From the NCBI GenBank assembly GCA_902478785.1, contig CABSMJ010000013.1, forward strand, positions 1 to 54,972: a DNA stretch of 54,972 nt. The letters run 5' to 3'. Source of the stretch: an uncultured Oscillospiraceae bacterium. GTDB lineage: Bacteria > Bacillota > Clostridia > Oscillospirales > Oscillospiraceae. The notes under the pieces were generated by a model. The model was not told where the DNA came from. It searched no databases and saw only the letters and a program-made list of their open reading frames with translations. The first letter of the stretch is position 1; every line of letters starts with the position of its first letter. Position numbers and translations under genes: made by a program. Below, piece by piece: positions 46,644 to 53,912 of the stretch.

Positions 46644-47813
46644 ATGCACTATAACTTTGACGCGGTGGTGGACCGCTCTGGCAACCACGCCGCCAAATAT
46701 GACGAACGGAAAAAGAAGTTCGGCACCGAGGATGTGATTCCCCTGTGGATCGCCGACATGGACTTCCGCACGGCGCAGCCCATCATCGACGCCCTCACCG
46801 CACGGGCCCAGGAGGGCATCTGGGGCTACACCGCCCGGCCGGAAAGCTATTTTGCCGCTATCGCCGCCTGGCAGAAACGCCGCCACGGCTGGGACATTGA
46901 CCAAAGTCTCATGAGCTGGAGCCTGGGCGTGGTGCAGACCATCAGCGCCTGCGTCAAGCTCTTCACCCCCGAGGGCGGCAGCGTACTCATTCAGACGCCG
47001 GTCTACTCTGAGTTTTACGACATGACGGAGGCCTGGAACCGGAAAGTGGTGGAGTGCCCCTTCGTGGAGAGAGACGGCCGCTGGAGCGTGGACTGGACGG
47101 ACTTTGAGGAAAAGCTCACCCAGGTGGACCTCTTCCTGCTCTGCTCCCCCCACAATCCCCTGGGAATCGTGTGGGAGGAGGCCGATCTGCGGCGAATGAT
47201 GGAGCTGTGCCTCAAGCACCACGTGCTGGTGGTCTCCGATGAGATTCACTCGGACCTCATCTTTCACAGCAAGCGCCACATCCCCACCGCCACCCTCTCC
47301 CCGGAGATCGCCGCCAACGTCATCACTGGCATCTCCGGCACCAAGACCTTCAATCTGGCGGGCCTCCAGGCCAGCACCGTGGTCTTCCCCGACGCCCACA
47401 AGAAGGCCGTCTTTGACCACTACTGGCAGTGCATGGACATCCACCGGAACAACGCCTTCTCCCTGACCGCCATGGAGGCGGCCTTCACCGGCGGTGAGGA
47501 GTGGCTGGAGCAGCTCCTGCCCTATCTCTCCGACAACTTCGACTTTGTGGTGGACTACTGCCAGAAGTACATTCCCAAGATCAAGACCTACGCCCCCGAC
47601 GCCACCTACCTCATGTGGCTGGACTGCCGGGCCCTGGGCCTGGACAACCAGGCTCTCCACGACTTCATGATCCAGAAGGCCAAGCTGGGTCTCAACGATG
47701 GCTGCTCCTTTGGCCGCCAGCTCCAGGGCTTCATGCGGCTCAATGCCGCCTGTCCCCGGTCCGTACTGGCCCAGGCCATGGACCAGCTGCGGGCAGCGGT
47801 GGACGCCCTGTAA
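46644..47813 (+). CDS. MalY/PatB-family PLP C-S lyase (aminotransferase class I/II)
   Basis: PLP enzyme of 389 residues, probably cleaving cystathionine or cysteine to homocysteine or H2S, pyruvate and ammonia. The family start MHYNFDAVVDRSGNHAAKYD and DVIPLWIADMDFRTAQPIID are diagnostic for MalY/PatB. PLP-site residues are in LCSPHNPLGIVWEE (Asn), VVSDEIHSDLIF (Asp) and GTKTFNLAGLQAS (Schiff-base Lys about 236). CSFGRQLQGFMRLNAACP has the substrate-carboxylate Arg. ATG 46644 follows AAAGCGAGGA; a promoter-like TTGACA is at 46569. It could also act as an aminotransferase. Confidence 0.92.
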   Translation: MHYNFDAVVDRSGNHAAKYDERKKKFGTEDVIPLWIADMDFRTAQPIIDALTARAQEGIWGYTARPESYFAAIAAWQKRRHGWDIDQSLMSWSLGVVQTISACVKLFTPEGGSVLIQTPVYSEFYDMTEAWNRKVVECPFVERDGRWSVDWTDFEEKLTQVDLFLLCSPHNPLGIVWEEADLRRMMELCLKHHVLVVSDEIHSDLIFHSKRHIPTATLSPEIAANVITGISGTKTFNLAGLQASTVVFPDAHKKAVFDHYWQCMDIHRNNAFSLTAMEAAFTGGEEWLEQLLPYLSDNFDFVVDYCQKYIPKIKTYAPDATYLMWLDCRALGLDNQALHDFMIQKAKLGLNDGCSFGRQLQGFMRLNAACPRSVLAQAMDQLRAAVDAL

Positions 47814-47864
47814 GGCCACTTTTCCACAGGAAACTATATACATATAGTATATTTTCTATATCAA

Positions 47865-47925
47865 TATCCTGTTGGTATTGTATTTTCCTCTCTTTGCGGG
47901 AGGAAAATGCGGTACCGACAGGATA
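47865..47925 (+). repeat. 26-bp fully paired hairpin with G-U wobbles
   Basis: Arms 47865-47890 and 47900-47925 pair over all 26 positions around a 9-base loop. Twenty-two pairs are Watson-Crick and four are U-G on the plus strand, whereas the minus strand would have four C-A mismatches, so the plus-strand RNA is the structured form. There is no T-run after it. An AT-rich palindrome (ACTATAT/ATATAGT, 47833-47848) lies just upstream. Confidence 0.85.
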
Positions 47926-47964
47926 AAGCCCTGCTCACTTTACCCATGACAAGGGAGGTATCCC

Positions 47965-48432
47965 ATGAAAATTCTGGTCCTTTCCGATTCCCACGGCAGC
48001 GTGGACAATATGGCACGGGCGGTGGAGCTGACGTCTCCCCAGCTGGCGCTGCACCTGGGGGACTGCTGGCGGGACGCCGAGGCGCTGCGGGACCTCTTTC
48101 CCCATCTGGAGCTCATCCAGGTGCCGGGCAACTGCGACCTGCGCCCCGGGGAGCCTCTGGAGCGGCAGCTGGAGATCCAGGGCAAGCGCATCCTCATGTG
48201 CCACGGCCACACCTACCACGTGAAGATGGGCCTGCTGGAGGCCGGCTACGCTGCCCGCCAGGCAGGGGCGGACCTGTTTCTCTTCGGCCACACCCACCGG
48301 CCCTACTGTGACTGGGCCGACACCTCGCTGCTGGTCAATCCCGGCAGCATCGGTCCCTATGGCCACCCAGCCTACGCCCTGGTCCGCATCGAGAACGGCA
48401 AGCTCCGGGCCGACCTGTATCGTCTGCCATAA
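47965..48432 (+). CDS. YfcE/MJ0936-type metallophosphoesterase
   Basis: Small calcineurin-like phosphodiesterase of 155 residues. Metal-binding motifs are in order: VLSDSHGSVDN (Asp, His), LHLGDCWRD (Asp), VPGNCD (Asn), MCHGHTYHV (His) and FGHTHRPYC (GHxH). Members hydrolyse phosphodiesters such as bis-pNPP in vitro; the natural substrate is generally unknown. ATG 47965 follows AAGGGAGG. It is preceded by the 26-bp hairpin, which would lie in its 5' leader or in the 3' end of the PatB-type gene. Confidence 0.92.
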   Translation: MKILVLSDSHGSVDNMARAVELTSPQLALHLGDCWRDAEALRDLFPHLELIQVPGNCDLRPGEPLERQLEIQGKRILMCHGHTYHVKMGLLEAGYAARQAGADLFLFGHTHRPYCDWADTSLLVNPGSIGPYGHPAYALVRIENGKLRADLYRLP

Positions 48433-48563
48433 GCAGCACTTTTTTCTCCGTTCTGTTCTCCTTATAGAGACAGCCGTCCGTCCCTCTCTGACGCCTGGCA
48501 AGAGGCGAAAGTGTCCCTCAGGCTCCCGGTTTGCGGCGGAAAGTTTGTGCTGATTGCCGTTGA

Positions 48564-48593
48564 CAGGGTTTGACAGAATATGGTACGATTCAA
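48564..48593 (+). promoter_or_regulatory. Putative promoter of the pur operon leader
   Basis: TTGACA (about 48561-48566) and TACGAT (about 48585-48590) with an 18-base spacer, upstream of the ZTP riboswitch leader. A second TTGACA lies ten bases downstream inside the spacer. Confidence 0.5.
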
Positions 48594-48601
48594 ATGTATT
48601 C

Positions 48602-48720
48602 GGCGCGGAAAGTCACAGCTCCGGTCTGTGCCGCGCCGCGGGAGGTTCTTTGCTGCTGACGGAGATGTGGGCCACCACGAGGGACCGAAGGACCGGAGTA
48701 CTTACCGTCCATCTGGGCAC
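48602..48720 (+). promoter_or_regulatory. ZTP (pfl) riboswitch upstream of purE
   Basis: Aptamer signatures are CTGACGGAGATGTGG (48656-48670) with CCACGAGG closing the hairpin, and ACCGTCCATCTGGGC (48704-48718), the conserved 3' CCG..CUGGGC element that forms the pseudoknot in ZTP riboswitches. An extra hairpin GGCGCGG/CCGCGCC (48602-48636) precedes it. The aptamer end overlaps the terminator, so ZTP or ZMP (signals of low 10-formyl-tetrahydrofolate) should switch the purine operon on. Confidence 0.85.
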
Positions 48721-48756
48721 ACTTGACCGTTTTTTACGGTCTGGTGTGCCCTTTTT
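48715..48756 (+). terminator. ZTP-controlled terminator
   Basis: Stem GGGCACAC..GACCGT / ACGGTC..GTGTGCCC (48715-48730 and 48736-48751) followed by five Ts. Its first bases are the CTGGGC of the aptamer, giving the usual ligand-dependent competition. Confidence 0.92.
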
Positions 48757-48805
48757 GTTTGCTTTTGCTAATGTTAGTCATTAACTGTTCTAATAGGAGG
48801 TTATC

Positions 48806-49300
48806 ATGAAGAAAGTTGCACTAATTATGGGAAGCGACAGCGACCTGCCTGTGGTCCGCAAGGCGGCGGATACACTGGCTGAGTTCGGCGTACCCACCGA
48901 GGTCCATGTCTGGTCCGCCCACCGCACGCCGGTGGAGGTGCGCAGCTTCTGCGAGAGTGCCCGGGAGAATGGCTTTGGCGTGCTCATTGGCGCAGCCGGC
49001 ATGGCCGCTCACCTGGCCGGTGCCATGGCTGCTGCCACCACCCTGCCCGTGATCGGCATTCCCATTCAGTCCAAACAGATCGGCGGCATTGACGCGCTGC
49101 TGTCCACTGTCCAGATGCCCTCCGGCATCCCTGTTGCCACAGTGGCCATTGACGGCGCTGCCAATGCCGCTTTGCTGGCCATTCAGATCCTGGCCGTGGA
49201 GGACAAGGACCTGGCCGCCAAGCTGGACGCCCGCCGGGCCGCCGATGCAAAGAAGGTCCTGGCCAAGGACGCGGCCATTGAGGAAAAGCTCCGGCAGTAA
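48806..49300 (+). CDS. purE: N5-carboxyaminoimidazole ribonucleotide mutase (PurE)
   Basis: Moves the carboxyl group in the sixth stage of purine synthesis to give CAIR. It has 164 residues. ALIMGSDSDLPVV (phosphate binding), WSAHRTPVEV (catalytic His about 45) and GAAGMAAHLAGAMAA are class I PurE signatures. Class I enzymes normally work with PurK, which is not in this window. It starts behind AGGAGG and leads the purE-C-F-M-N-O operon, controlled by the ZTP riboswitch. Confidence 0.96.
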   Translation: MKKVALIMGSDSDLPVVRKAADTLAEFGVPTEVHVWSAHRTPVEVRSFCESARENGFGVLIGAAGMAAHLAGAMAAATTLPVIGIPIQSKQIGGIDALLSTVQMPSGIPVATVAIDGAANAALLAIQILAVEDKDLAAKLDARRAADAKKVLAKDAAIEEKLRQ

Positions 49301-49390
49301 GTGCCTTGGACTCTGCTAGGCCGTTTATCGGTTCTGTTCGCGCACAATCATTTAATTATATATACATTTATAAAAAGGGAGACGAGCATC

Positions 49391-50107
49391 ATGGAAAAGA
49401 GAGAGCAGCTGTACGAGGGTAAGGCCAAGAAGGTTTTCGCCACCGACGATCCCAATCTGGTCATCGTGGCCTACAAGGACGACGCCACCGCCTTCAACGG
49501 GCTCAAGAAGGGCACCATCTCCGGCAAGGGCGTCATCAACAACCAGATGAGCAATGTGATGATGCGCCGCCTGGAGCAGGTGGGTGTGCCCACCCACTTT
49601 GTGGAGGAGCTGTCCCCCCGGGAGACCCTGGTGAAGAAGGTCTCCATCGTGCCTCTGGAGGTTATTGTCCGCAACATCTCCGCCGGATCCTTCGCCAAGC
49701 GCTACGGCGTGGAGGAGGGCATCGTCTTTGACGCCCCCACCATCGAGTTCTCCTATAAGAACGACGAGCTGGGCGATCCCCTGCTGAACACCTACCACGC
49801 CCTGGCCCTGAAGCTGGCTACCGCCGAGGAGATCGAGACCATCCGCAAGATGGCCTTCCAGGTCAACGACTTCCTGAAGGCCGCCTTCAAGCACATGGGC
49901 ATCGACCTGGTGGACTTCAAGCTGGAGTTCGGCAAGACCCCCGACGGCCAGATCGTCCTGGCCGACGAGATCAGCCCCGACACCTGCCGCCTGTGGGATG
50001 AAAAGACCCATGAGAAGCTGGACAAGGACCGCTTCCGTCGGGATCTGGGCGGCGTGGAGGACGCCTATCAGGAGGTCATGCGCCGTCTGATGGAGGATAA
50101 CGCGTAA
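49391..50107 (+). CDS. purC: SAICAR synthetase
   Basis: Ligates aspartate to CAIR with ATP. It has 238 residues. The start EKREQLYEGKAKKVFATDDP, then FNGLKKGTISGKGVINNQMS, PLEVIVRNISAGSFAKRYGV and LADEISPDTCRLWDEKT are the family's conserved blocks. ATG 49391 follows AAAGGGAG. The 90-base gap after purE is AT-rich and could hold a weak internal promoter, but no clear pair of boxes is seen. Confidence 0.97.
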   Translation: MEKREQLYEGKAKKVFATDDPNLVIVAYKDDATAFNGLKKGTISGKGVINNQMSNVMMRRLEQVGVPTHFVEELSPRETLVKKVSIVPLEVIVRNISAGSFAKRYGVEEGIVFDAPTIEFSYKNDELGDPLLNTYHALALKLATAEEIETIRKMAFQVNDFLKAAFKHMGIDLVDFKLEFGKTPDGQIVLADEISPDTCRLWDEKTHEKLDKDRFRRDLGGVEDAYQEVMRRLMEDNA

Positions 50108-50108
50108 G

Positions 50109-51551
50109 ATGAGCGGTCTGCACGAAGAATGCGGTGTGTTCGGGATCTACTCCCCGGAACCCACCGATGTGGCCCCGCTGGCCTACTACGCCCTCTACTC
50201 CCTGCAGCACCGGGGACAGGAGAGCGCCGGCATCGTGGTCAATGACGACGGCCTGTTCACCTCCTACCGGGACGTGGGCCTGGTGAACGAGGTGTTCCCG
50301 CCGGAGCGGCTGGCCGCTCTGGGCCAGGGCAACATCGCCGTGGGGCACGTGCGCTACGGCACCACCGGCAGCGACAACAAGCGCAATGTCCAGCCCATTC
50401 TGGTGAACCACTACAAGGGCCGCATGGCCCTGGCCCACAATGGCAACCTGACCAACTCCCACGAGCTGCGCTCCCAGCTGGAGAGCCGCGGCTCCATCTT
50501 CCAGACCACCACCGACAGTGAGGTCATCGCCTACATCATCGTCCAGGAGCGGCTGCGGACCTCCTCCATTGAAGAGGCCGTGTCCGCCGCCATGGACCAA
50601 ATCGAGGGCGCCTACTCCCTGGTCATCTCCTCCCCCACCAAGCTCATCGCCGTCCGGGACCCCCACGGGTTCCGCCCTCTGTGCATGGGCACCATGAAGA
50701 ACGGAGCCGTGGTGTTCGCCTCCGAGTCCTGCGCCCTGGCCGCCATCGGCGCCACCTTCCAGCGGGACATCCAACCCGGTGAGATCGTGGTGGTGGACAA
50801 GAACGGTGTCAAGTCCGACACCTCCCACTGCGGCAAGGTCCCCCGCCGGATGTGCGTGTTCGAGTTCATCTATTTCGCCCGGCCCGACTCCGTCATCGAC
50901 GGCTCCAGCGTCCATGTGGCCCGGCAGCGGGCCGGCGCCTTCCTGGCCCTGGAGCACCCGGTGCAGGCGGATATCGTCATCGGTGTGCCCGACTCCGGCC
51001 TGGATGCCGCTCTGGGCTACTCCCGGCAAAGCGGCATCCCCTACGGCATGGGCTTCATCAAGAACAAGTACATCGGCCGCACCTTCATCTCCCCCACCCA
51101 GGCCATGCGGGAAAATGAGGTGAACATCAAGCTCAGCCCCATCCGCTCGGTGGTGGAGGGCAAGCGGGTGGTCCTCATCGACGACTCCATCGTCCGGGGC
51201 ACCACCTGCCGCCGGACCATCGATTTGCTGTGGAAGGCCGGCGCCAAGGAGATCCACATGCGGGTCAGCGCGCCCCCCTTCGTGGGCGCCTGCTACTACG
51301 GCACCGACATCGACGACCCCAACAAGCTCATCGCCAACAAGCACTCCGTAGAGGAGATCGCCCAGATCATCGGCGTCAACTCCCTGGGCTATCTGAGCCT
51401 GAGAGACGTGGTGAAGCTGGCGGACAACACGGAAGAGGGCTTTTGCACCGCCTGCTTCGGCGGCGGGTATCCCACCTCCATCCCCAGCGACGGCGGCAAG
51501 GACCGCTTTGAATGCAAAATCAGTGAAAGGGTGAAGAAGGAGAATGCGTAG
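50109..51551 (+). CDS. purF: Amidophosphoribosyltransferase, Fe-S type
   Basis: First committed step of purine synthesis, from PRPP and glutamine to phosphoribosylamine. It has 480 residues. A short propeptide MSGLHEE precedes the nucleophile Cys8 (ECGVFGIYSPE), exposed after self-cleavage. The phosphoribosyltransferase site is VVLIDDSIVRGTTCRRTIDL (about 353-372). Cysteines in PRRMCVFEF, VGACYYG and FCTACFGGG match the 4Fe-4S ligands of the Bacillus-type enzyme, which is oxygen-labile. It starts 2 bases after purC and overlaps purM by 8 bases. Confidence 0.97.
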   Translation: MSGLHEECGVFGIYSPEPTDVAPLAYYALYSLQHRGQESAGIVVNDDGLFTSYRDVGLVNEVFPPERLAALGQGNIAVGHVRYGTTGSDNKRNVQPILVNHYKGRMALAHNGNLTNSHELRSQLESRGSIFQTTTDSEVIAYIIVQERLRTSSIEEAVSAAMDQIEGAYSLVISSPTKLIAVRDPHGFRPLCMGTMKNGAVVFASESCALAAIGATFQRDIQPGEIVVVDKNGVKSDTSHCGKVPRRMCVFEFIYFARPDSVIDGSSVHVARQRAGAFLALEHPVQADIVIGVPDSGLDAALGYSRQSGIPYGMGFIKNKYIGRTFISPTQAMRENEVNIKLSPIRSVVEGKRVVLIDDSIVRGTTCRRTIDLLWKAGAKEIHMRVSAPPFVGACYYGTDIDDPNKLIANKHSVEEIAQIIGVNSLGYLSLRDVVKLADNTEEGFCTACFGGGYPTSIPSDGGKDRFECKISERVKKENA

Positions 51552-52578
51552 CTTTTCTGAGAGCTATAAGTCCGCCGGCGTGGATATCACCGCCGGCTAC
51601 CGAGGCGTGGAGCTGATGAAGGACCATATCAAGCGCACCCTCATCCCCGGCGTGGTTTCCGACATTGGAGGCTTCGGCGGCCTCTTCGCCCCGGACTTTG
51701 CCGGGATGAAGGAGCCGGTGCTGGTCTCCGGCACCGACGGCGTGGGCACCAAGCTGCGCATCGCCCAGCTGCTGGACAAGCACGACACCGTGGGCATCGA
51801 CTGCGTGGCCATGTGCGTCAACGACATCATCTGCTGCGGCGCCAAGCCCATCTTCTTCCTGGACTACATCGCCATCGGCAAGAACATCCCGGAGAAGGTG
51901 GCGGACATCGTCTCCGGCGTGGCCGAGGGCTGCGTCCAGTCCGGCTGCGCCCTTATCGGCGGCGAGACCGCCGAGCACCCCGGCATGATGGCCGCCGACG
52001 ACTATGACCTGGCGGGCTTCTCCGTGGGCATGGTGGACAAGGCCAAGGTGGTGGACCACTCCACCATGAAGCCCGGCGACGTGCTCATCGCCCTGCCCTC
52101 CTCCGGCATCCACTCCAACGGCTACTCTCTGGTGCGCAAGGTCTTTGACGTGGAGCACGCTGACCTGGGCGTCTACTCCGACGAGCTGGGCACCACCCTG
52201 GGCGAGGCCCTGCTGACCCCCACCCGCATCTATGTCAAGCCGGTGCTGGCCTGCCTGAACGCCGTGACGGTGAAGGGCATCAGCCACATCACCGGCGGCG
52301 GCTTCTATGAAAACCTGCCCCGCTGCCTGCCCGAGGGCCTTACCGCCAAGATCTCCAAGGCCGCTTTGCGCACGCCCCCCATCTTCTCCCTGCTCCAGCA
52401 CAAGGGCGACATCCCCGAGCGGGACATGTTCAACACCTACAACATGGGCGTGGGCATGACGCTGGTGGTGTCCCAGGAGGAGGCGGACACCGCTCTGGCC
52501 ACCCTCAAGGCCCAGGGCTGCGACGCCTATGCCGCCGGTGAGATCGTCTCCGGTGAGGAGCGTGTGGTACTATGCTGA
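51544..52578 (+). CDS. purM: Phosphoribosylformylglycinamidine cyclo-ligase
   Basis: Closes the imidazole ring (FGAM to AIR) with ATP. It has 344 residues. VDITAGYRGVELMKDHIKRT at the N-terminus, VSGTDGVGTKLRIAQ, CALIGGETAEHPGMM and SGIHSNGYSLVRKV are the conserved ATP/substrate blocks; HITGGGFYENLPRCLP is in the C-terminal half. It overlaps purF by 8 bases and purN by 7, so translation is tightly coupled. Confidence 0.97.
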   Translation: MRSFSESYKSAGVDITAGYRGVELMKDHIKRTLIPGVVSDIGGFGGLFAPDFAGMKEPVLVSGTDGVGTKLRIAQLLDKHDTVGIDCVAMCVNDIICCGAKPIFFLDYIAIGKNIPEKVADIVSGVAEGCVQSGCALIGGETAEHPGMMAADDYDLAGFSVGMVDKAKVVDHSTMKPGDVLIALPSSGIHSNGYSLVRKVFDVEHADLGVYSDELGTTLGEALLTPTRIYVKPVLACLNAVTVKGISHITGGGFYENLPRCLPEGLTAKISKAALRTPPIFSLLQHKGDIPERDMFNTYNMGVGMTLVVSQEEADTALATLKAQGCDAYAAGEIVSGEERVVLC

Positions 52579-53192
52579 GCAAGGCGCGCATTGCCGTCCT
52601 GGTCTCCGGCGGCGGCACCAATCTGGAGGCCCTGCTCCAGGCCCAGGAGAGCGGGAAGATCCCCCACGGGGAGATCGTGGTGGTGCTCTCCAGTACCGCC
52701 GGGGCCTACGCCCTGGAGCGGGCCAAAAACCACGGCGTGCCCGGCTTCGCCGTGCCCCGGAAGGAGCTGAGCCAGGCGGACTTTGAAGCCGGCCTGCTGG
52801 AAAAGCTCCGGGAATACCAGGCGGACCTCATCCTCCTGGCGGGCTTTTTGTCCATCTTGTCCGAGGACTTCGTCAAGCAGTGGCCGGAGCGGATCGTCAA
52901 CGTCCACCCGGCCCTGATCCCCTCCTTCTGTGGCAAGGGTTACTACGGGCTCAAGGTCCACGAGGCGGCCCTCGCCCGTGGGGTGAAGGTCACCGGCGCC
53001 ACCGTGCACCTGGTCAACGAGATCCCCGACGGCGGACGCATCCTGCTGCAAAAGGCGGTGGAGGTCCTGCCCGGCGACACGCCGGAGACCTTGCAGCGCC
53101 GGGTCATGGAGCAGGCGGAGTGGATCCTCCTGCCCCAGGCGGCGGAGGAGATGTCCGAGAAAATCATGCAGGAAAAGGAGAAGCGGCAATGA
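52572..53192 (+). CDS. purN: Phosphoribosylglycinamide formyltransferase
   Basis: Transfers a formyl group from 10-formyl-tetrahydrofolate to GAR. It has 206 residues. VLVSGGGTNLEALLQAQ is the phosphate site; the catalytic Asn/His are in NVHPALIPSFCGKG (about 115) and the Asp in VNEIPDGGRILLQ (about 152). It overlaps purM and the following IMP cyclohydrolase gene (ATGA). It and the transformylase at 53913 both need 10-formyl-THF, which fits control by a ZTP riboswitch. Confidence 0.97.
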   Translation: MLSKARIAVLVSGGGTNLEALLQAQESGKIPHGEIVVVLSSTAGAYALERAKNHGVPGFAVPRKELSQADFEAGLLEKLREYQADLILLAGFLSILSEDFVKQWPERIVNVHPALIPSFCGKGYYGLKVHEAALARGVKVTGATVHLVNEIPDGGRILLQKAVEVLPGDTPETLQRRVMEQAEWILLPQAAEEMSEKIMQEKEKRQ

Positions 53193-53899
53193 ACGGATAT
53201 GAAATCGGCTCCCTGAAGGAGCTTTTGGCAGGCAACCCCTATCCCGGCCGGGGCATCGTCCTGGGCCTGACGGCGGACGGCAAGCAGTCCGTGGCCGCCT
53301 ACTTCATCATGGGCCGCAGCGTCAACAGCCGCAACCGGGTCTTTGTAGAGGAGCCCGACGGCATCCGCACCGAGGCCTATGACCCCTCCAAGCTGTCCGA
53401 CCCCAGCCTCATCATCTATCACCCGGTCCGTCAGATGGGCCGAGGCCTCATCGTCACCAACGGTGACCAGACCGACACCATCCGGGAGTTTCTGGAGCGG
53501 GGCCTTCCCATGGAGCAGGCGCTGCGCACCCGGGAGTTTGAGCCCGACGGTCCCAACTGGACCCCCCGCATCTCCGGCCTTCTGAGCCCTGACGGCAGCT
53601 ATAAACTCTCCATCTTGAAGTCCGCCGACGCTGCCGGCTCCGGCTGCGTCCGTCAGACCTTTGAGTATCCCGGCCTGCCTGGTCTGGGCCATTTCCTCCA
53701 CACCTATGTCACCGACGGCAACCCCATCCCCACCTTCCAGGGGGAACCGGAGCGAGTAGCCATCTCCGGCGACATCGACGCCTTTACCGCGGAGCTGTGG
53801 GACAACCTCAACGAGGACAACAAGATCTCCCTCTTTGTCCGCTTCACCGACCTCGGCACCGGCGCCTTTACCCAGCGCATTCTCAACAAAAATCAGTAA
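53189..53899 (+). CDS. IMP cyclohydrolase, PurO-type
   Basis: Last step of purine synthesis, closing FAICAR to IMP. It has 236 residues. It is related to the archaeal PurO-type enzyme (IMP cyclohydrolase-like family) and not to the PurH N-terminal domain: NPYPGRGIVLGLTADGKQSV, AYFIMGRSVNSRNRVF and DPSLIIYHPVRQMGRGLIVT are its blocks. Its ATG overlaps the purN stop. It is followed by a stand-alone AICAR transformylase, so the two activities that are fused in PurH of most bacteria are encoded separately here. Confidence 0.88.
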   Translation: MNGYEIGSLKELLAGNPYPGRGIVLGLTADGKQSVAAYFIMGRSVNSRNRVFVEEPDGIRTEAYDPSKLSDPSLIIYHPVRQMGRGLIVTNGDQTDTIREFLERGLPMEQALRTREFEPDGPNWTPRISGLLSPDGSYKLSILKSADAAGSGCVRQTFEYPGLPGLGHFLHTYVTDGNPIPTFQGEPERVAISGDIDAFTAELWDNLNEDNKISLFVRFTDLGTGAFTQRILNKNQ

Positions 53900-53912
53900 G
53901 GGAGCGGGACAA

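Noticed and set aside
45372..47843. 823-codon open frame on the minus strand
   Set aside because: It is antisense to the second glycosyltransferase and the PatB-type gene, both with clear motifs. High GC opens long antisense frames; the translation is low-complexity and rich in G, A, V, H, with no family motif.
48554..48784. 76-codon plus-strand frame upstream of purE
   Set aside because: It lies in the ZTP riboswitch leader and its terminator, and has no ribosome binding site.
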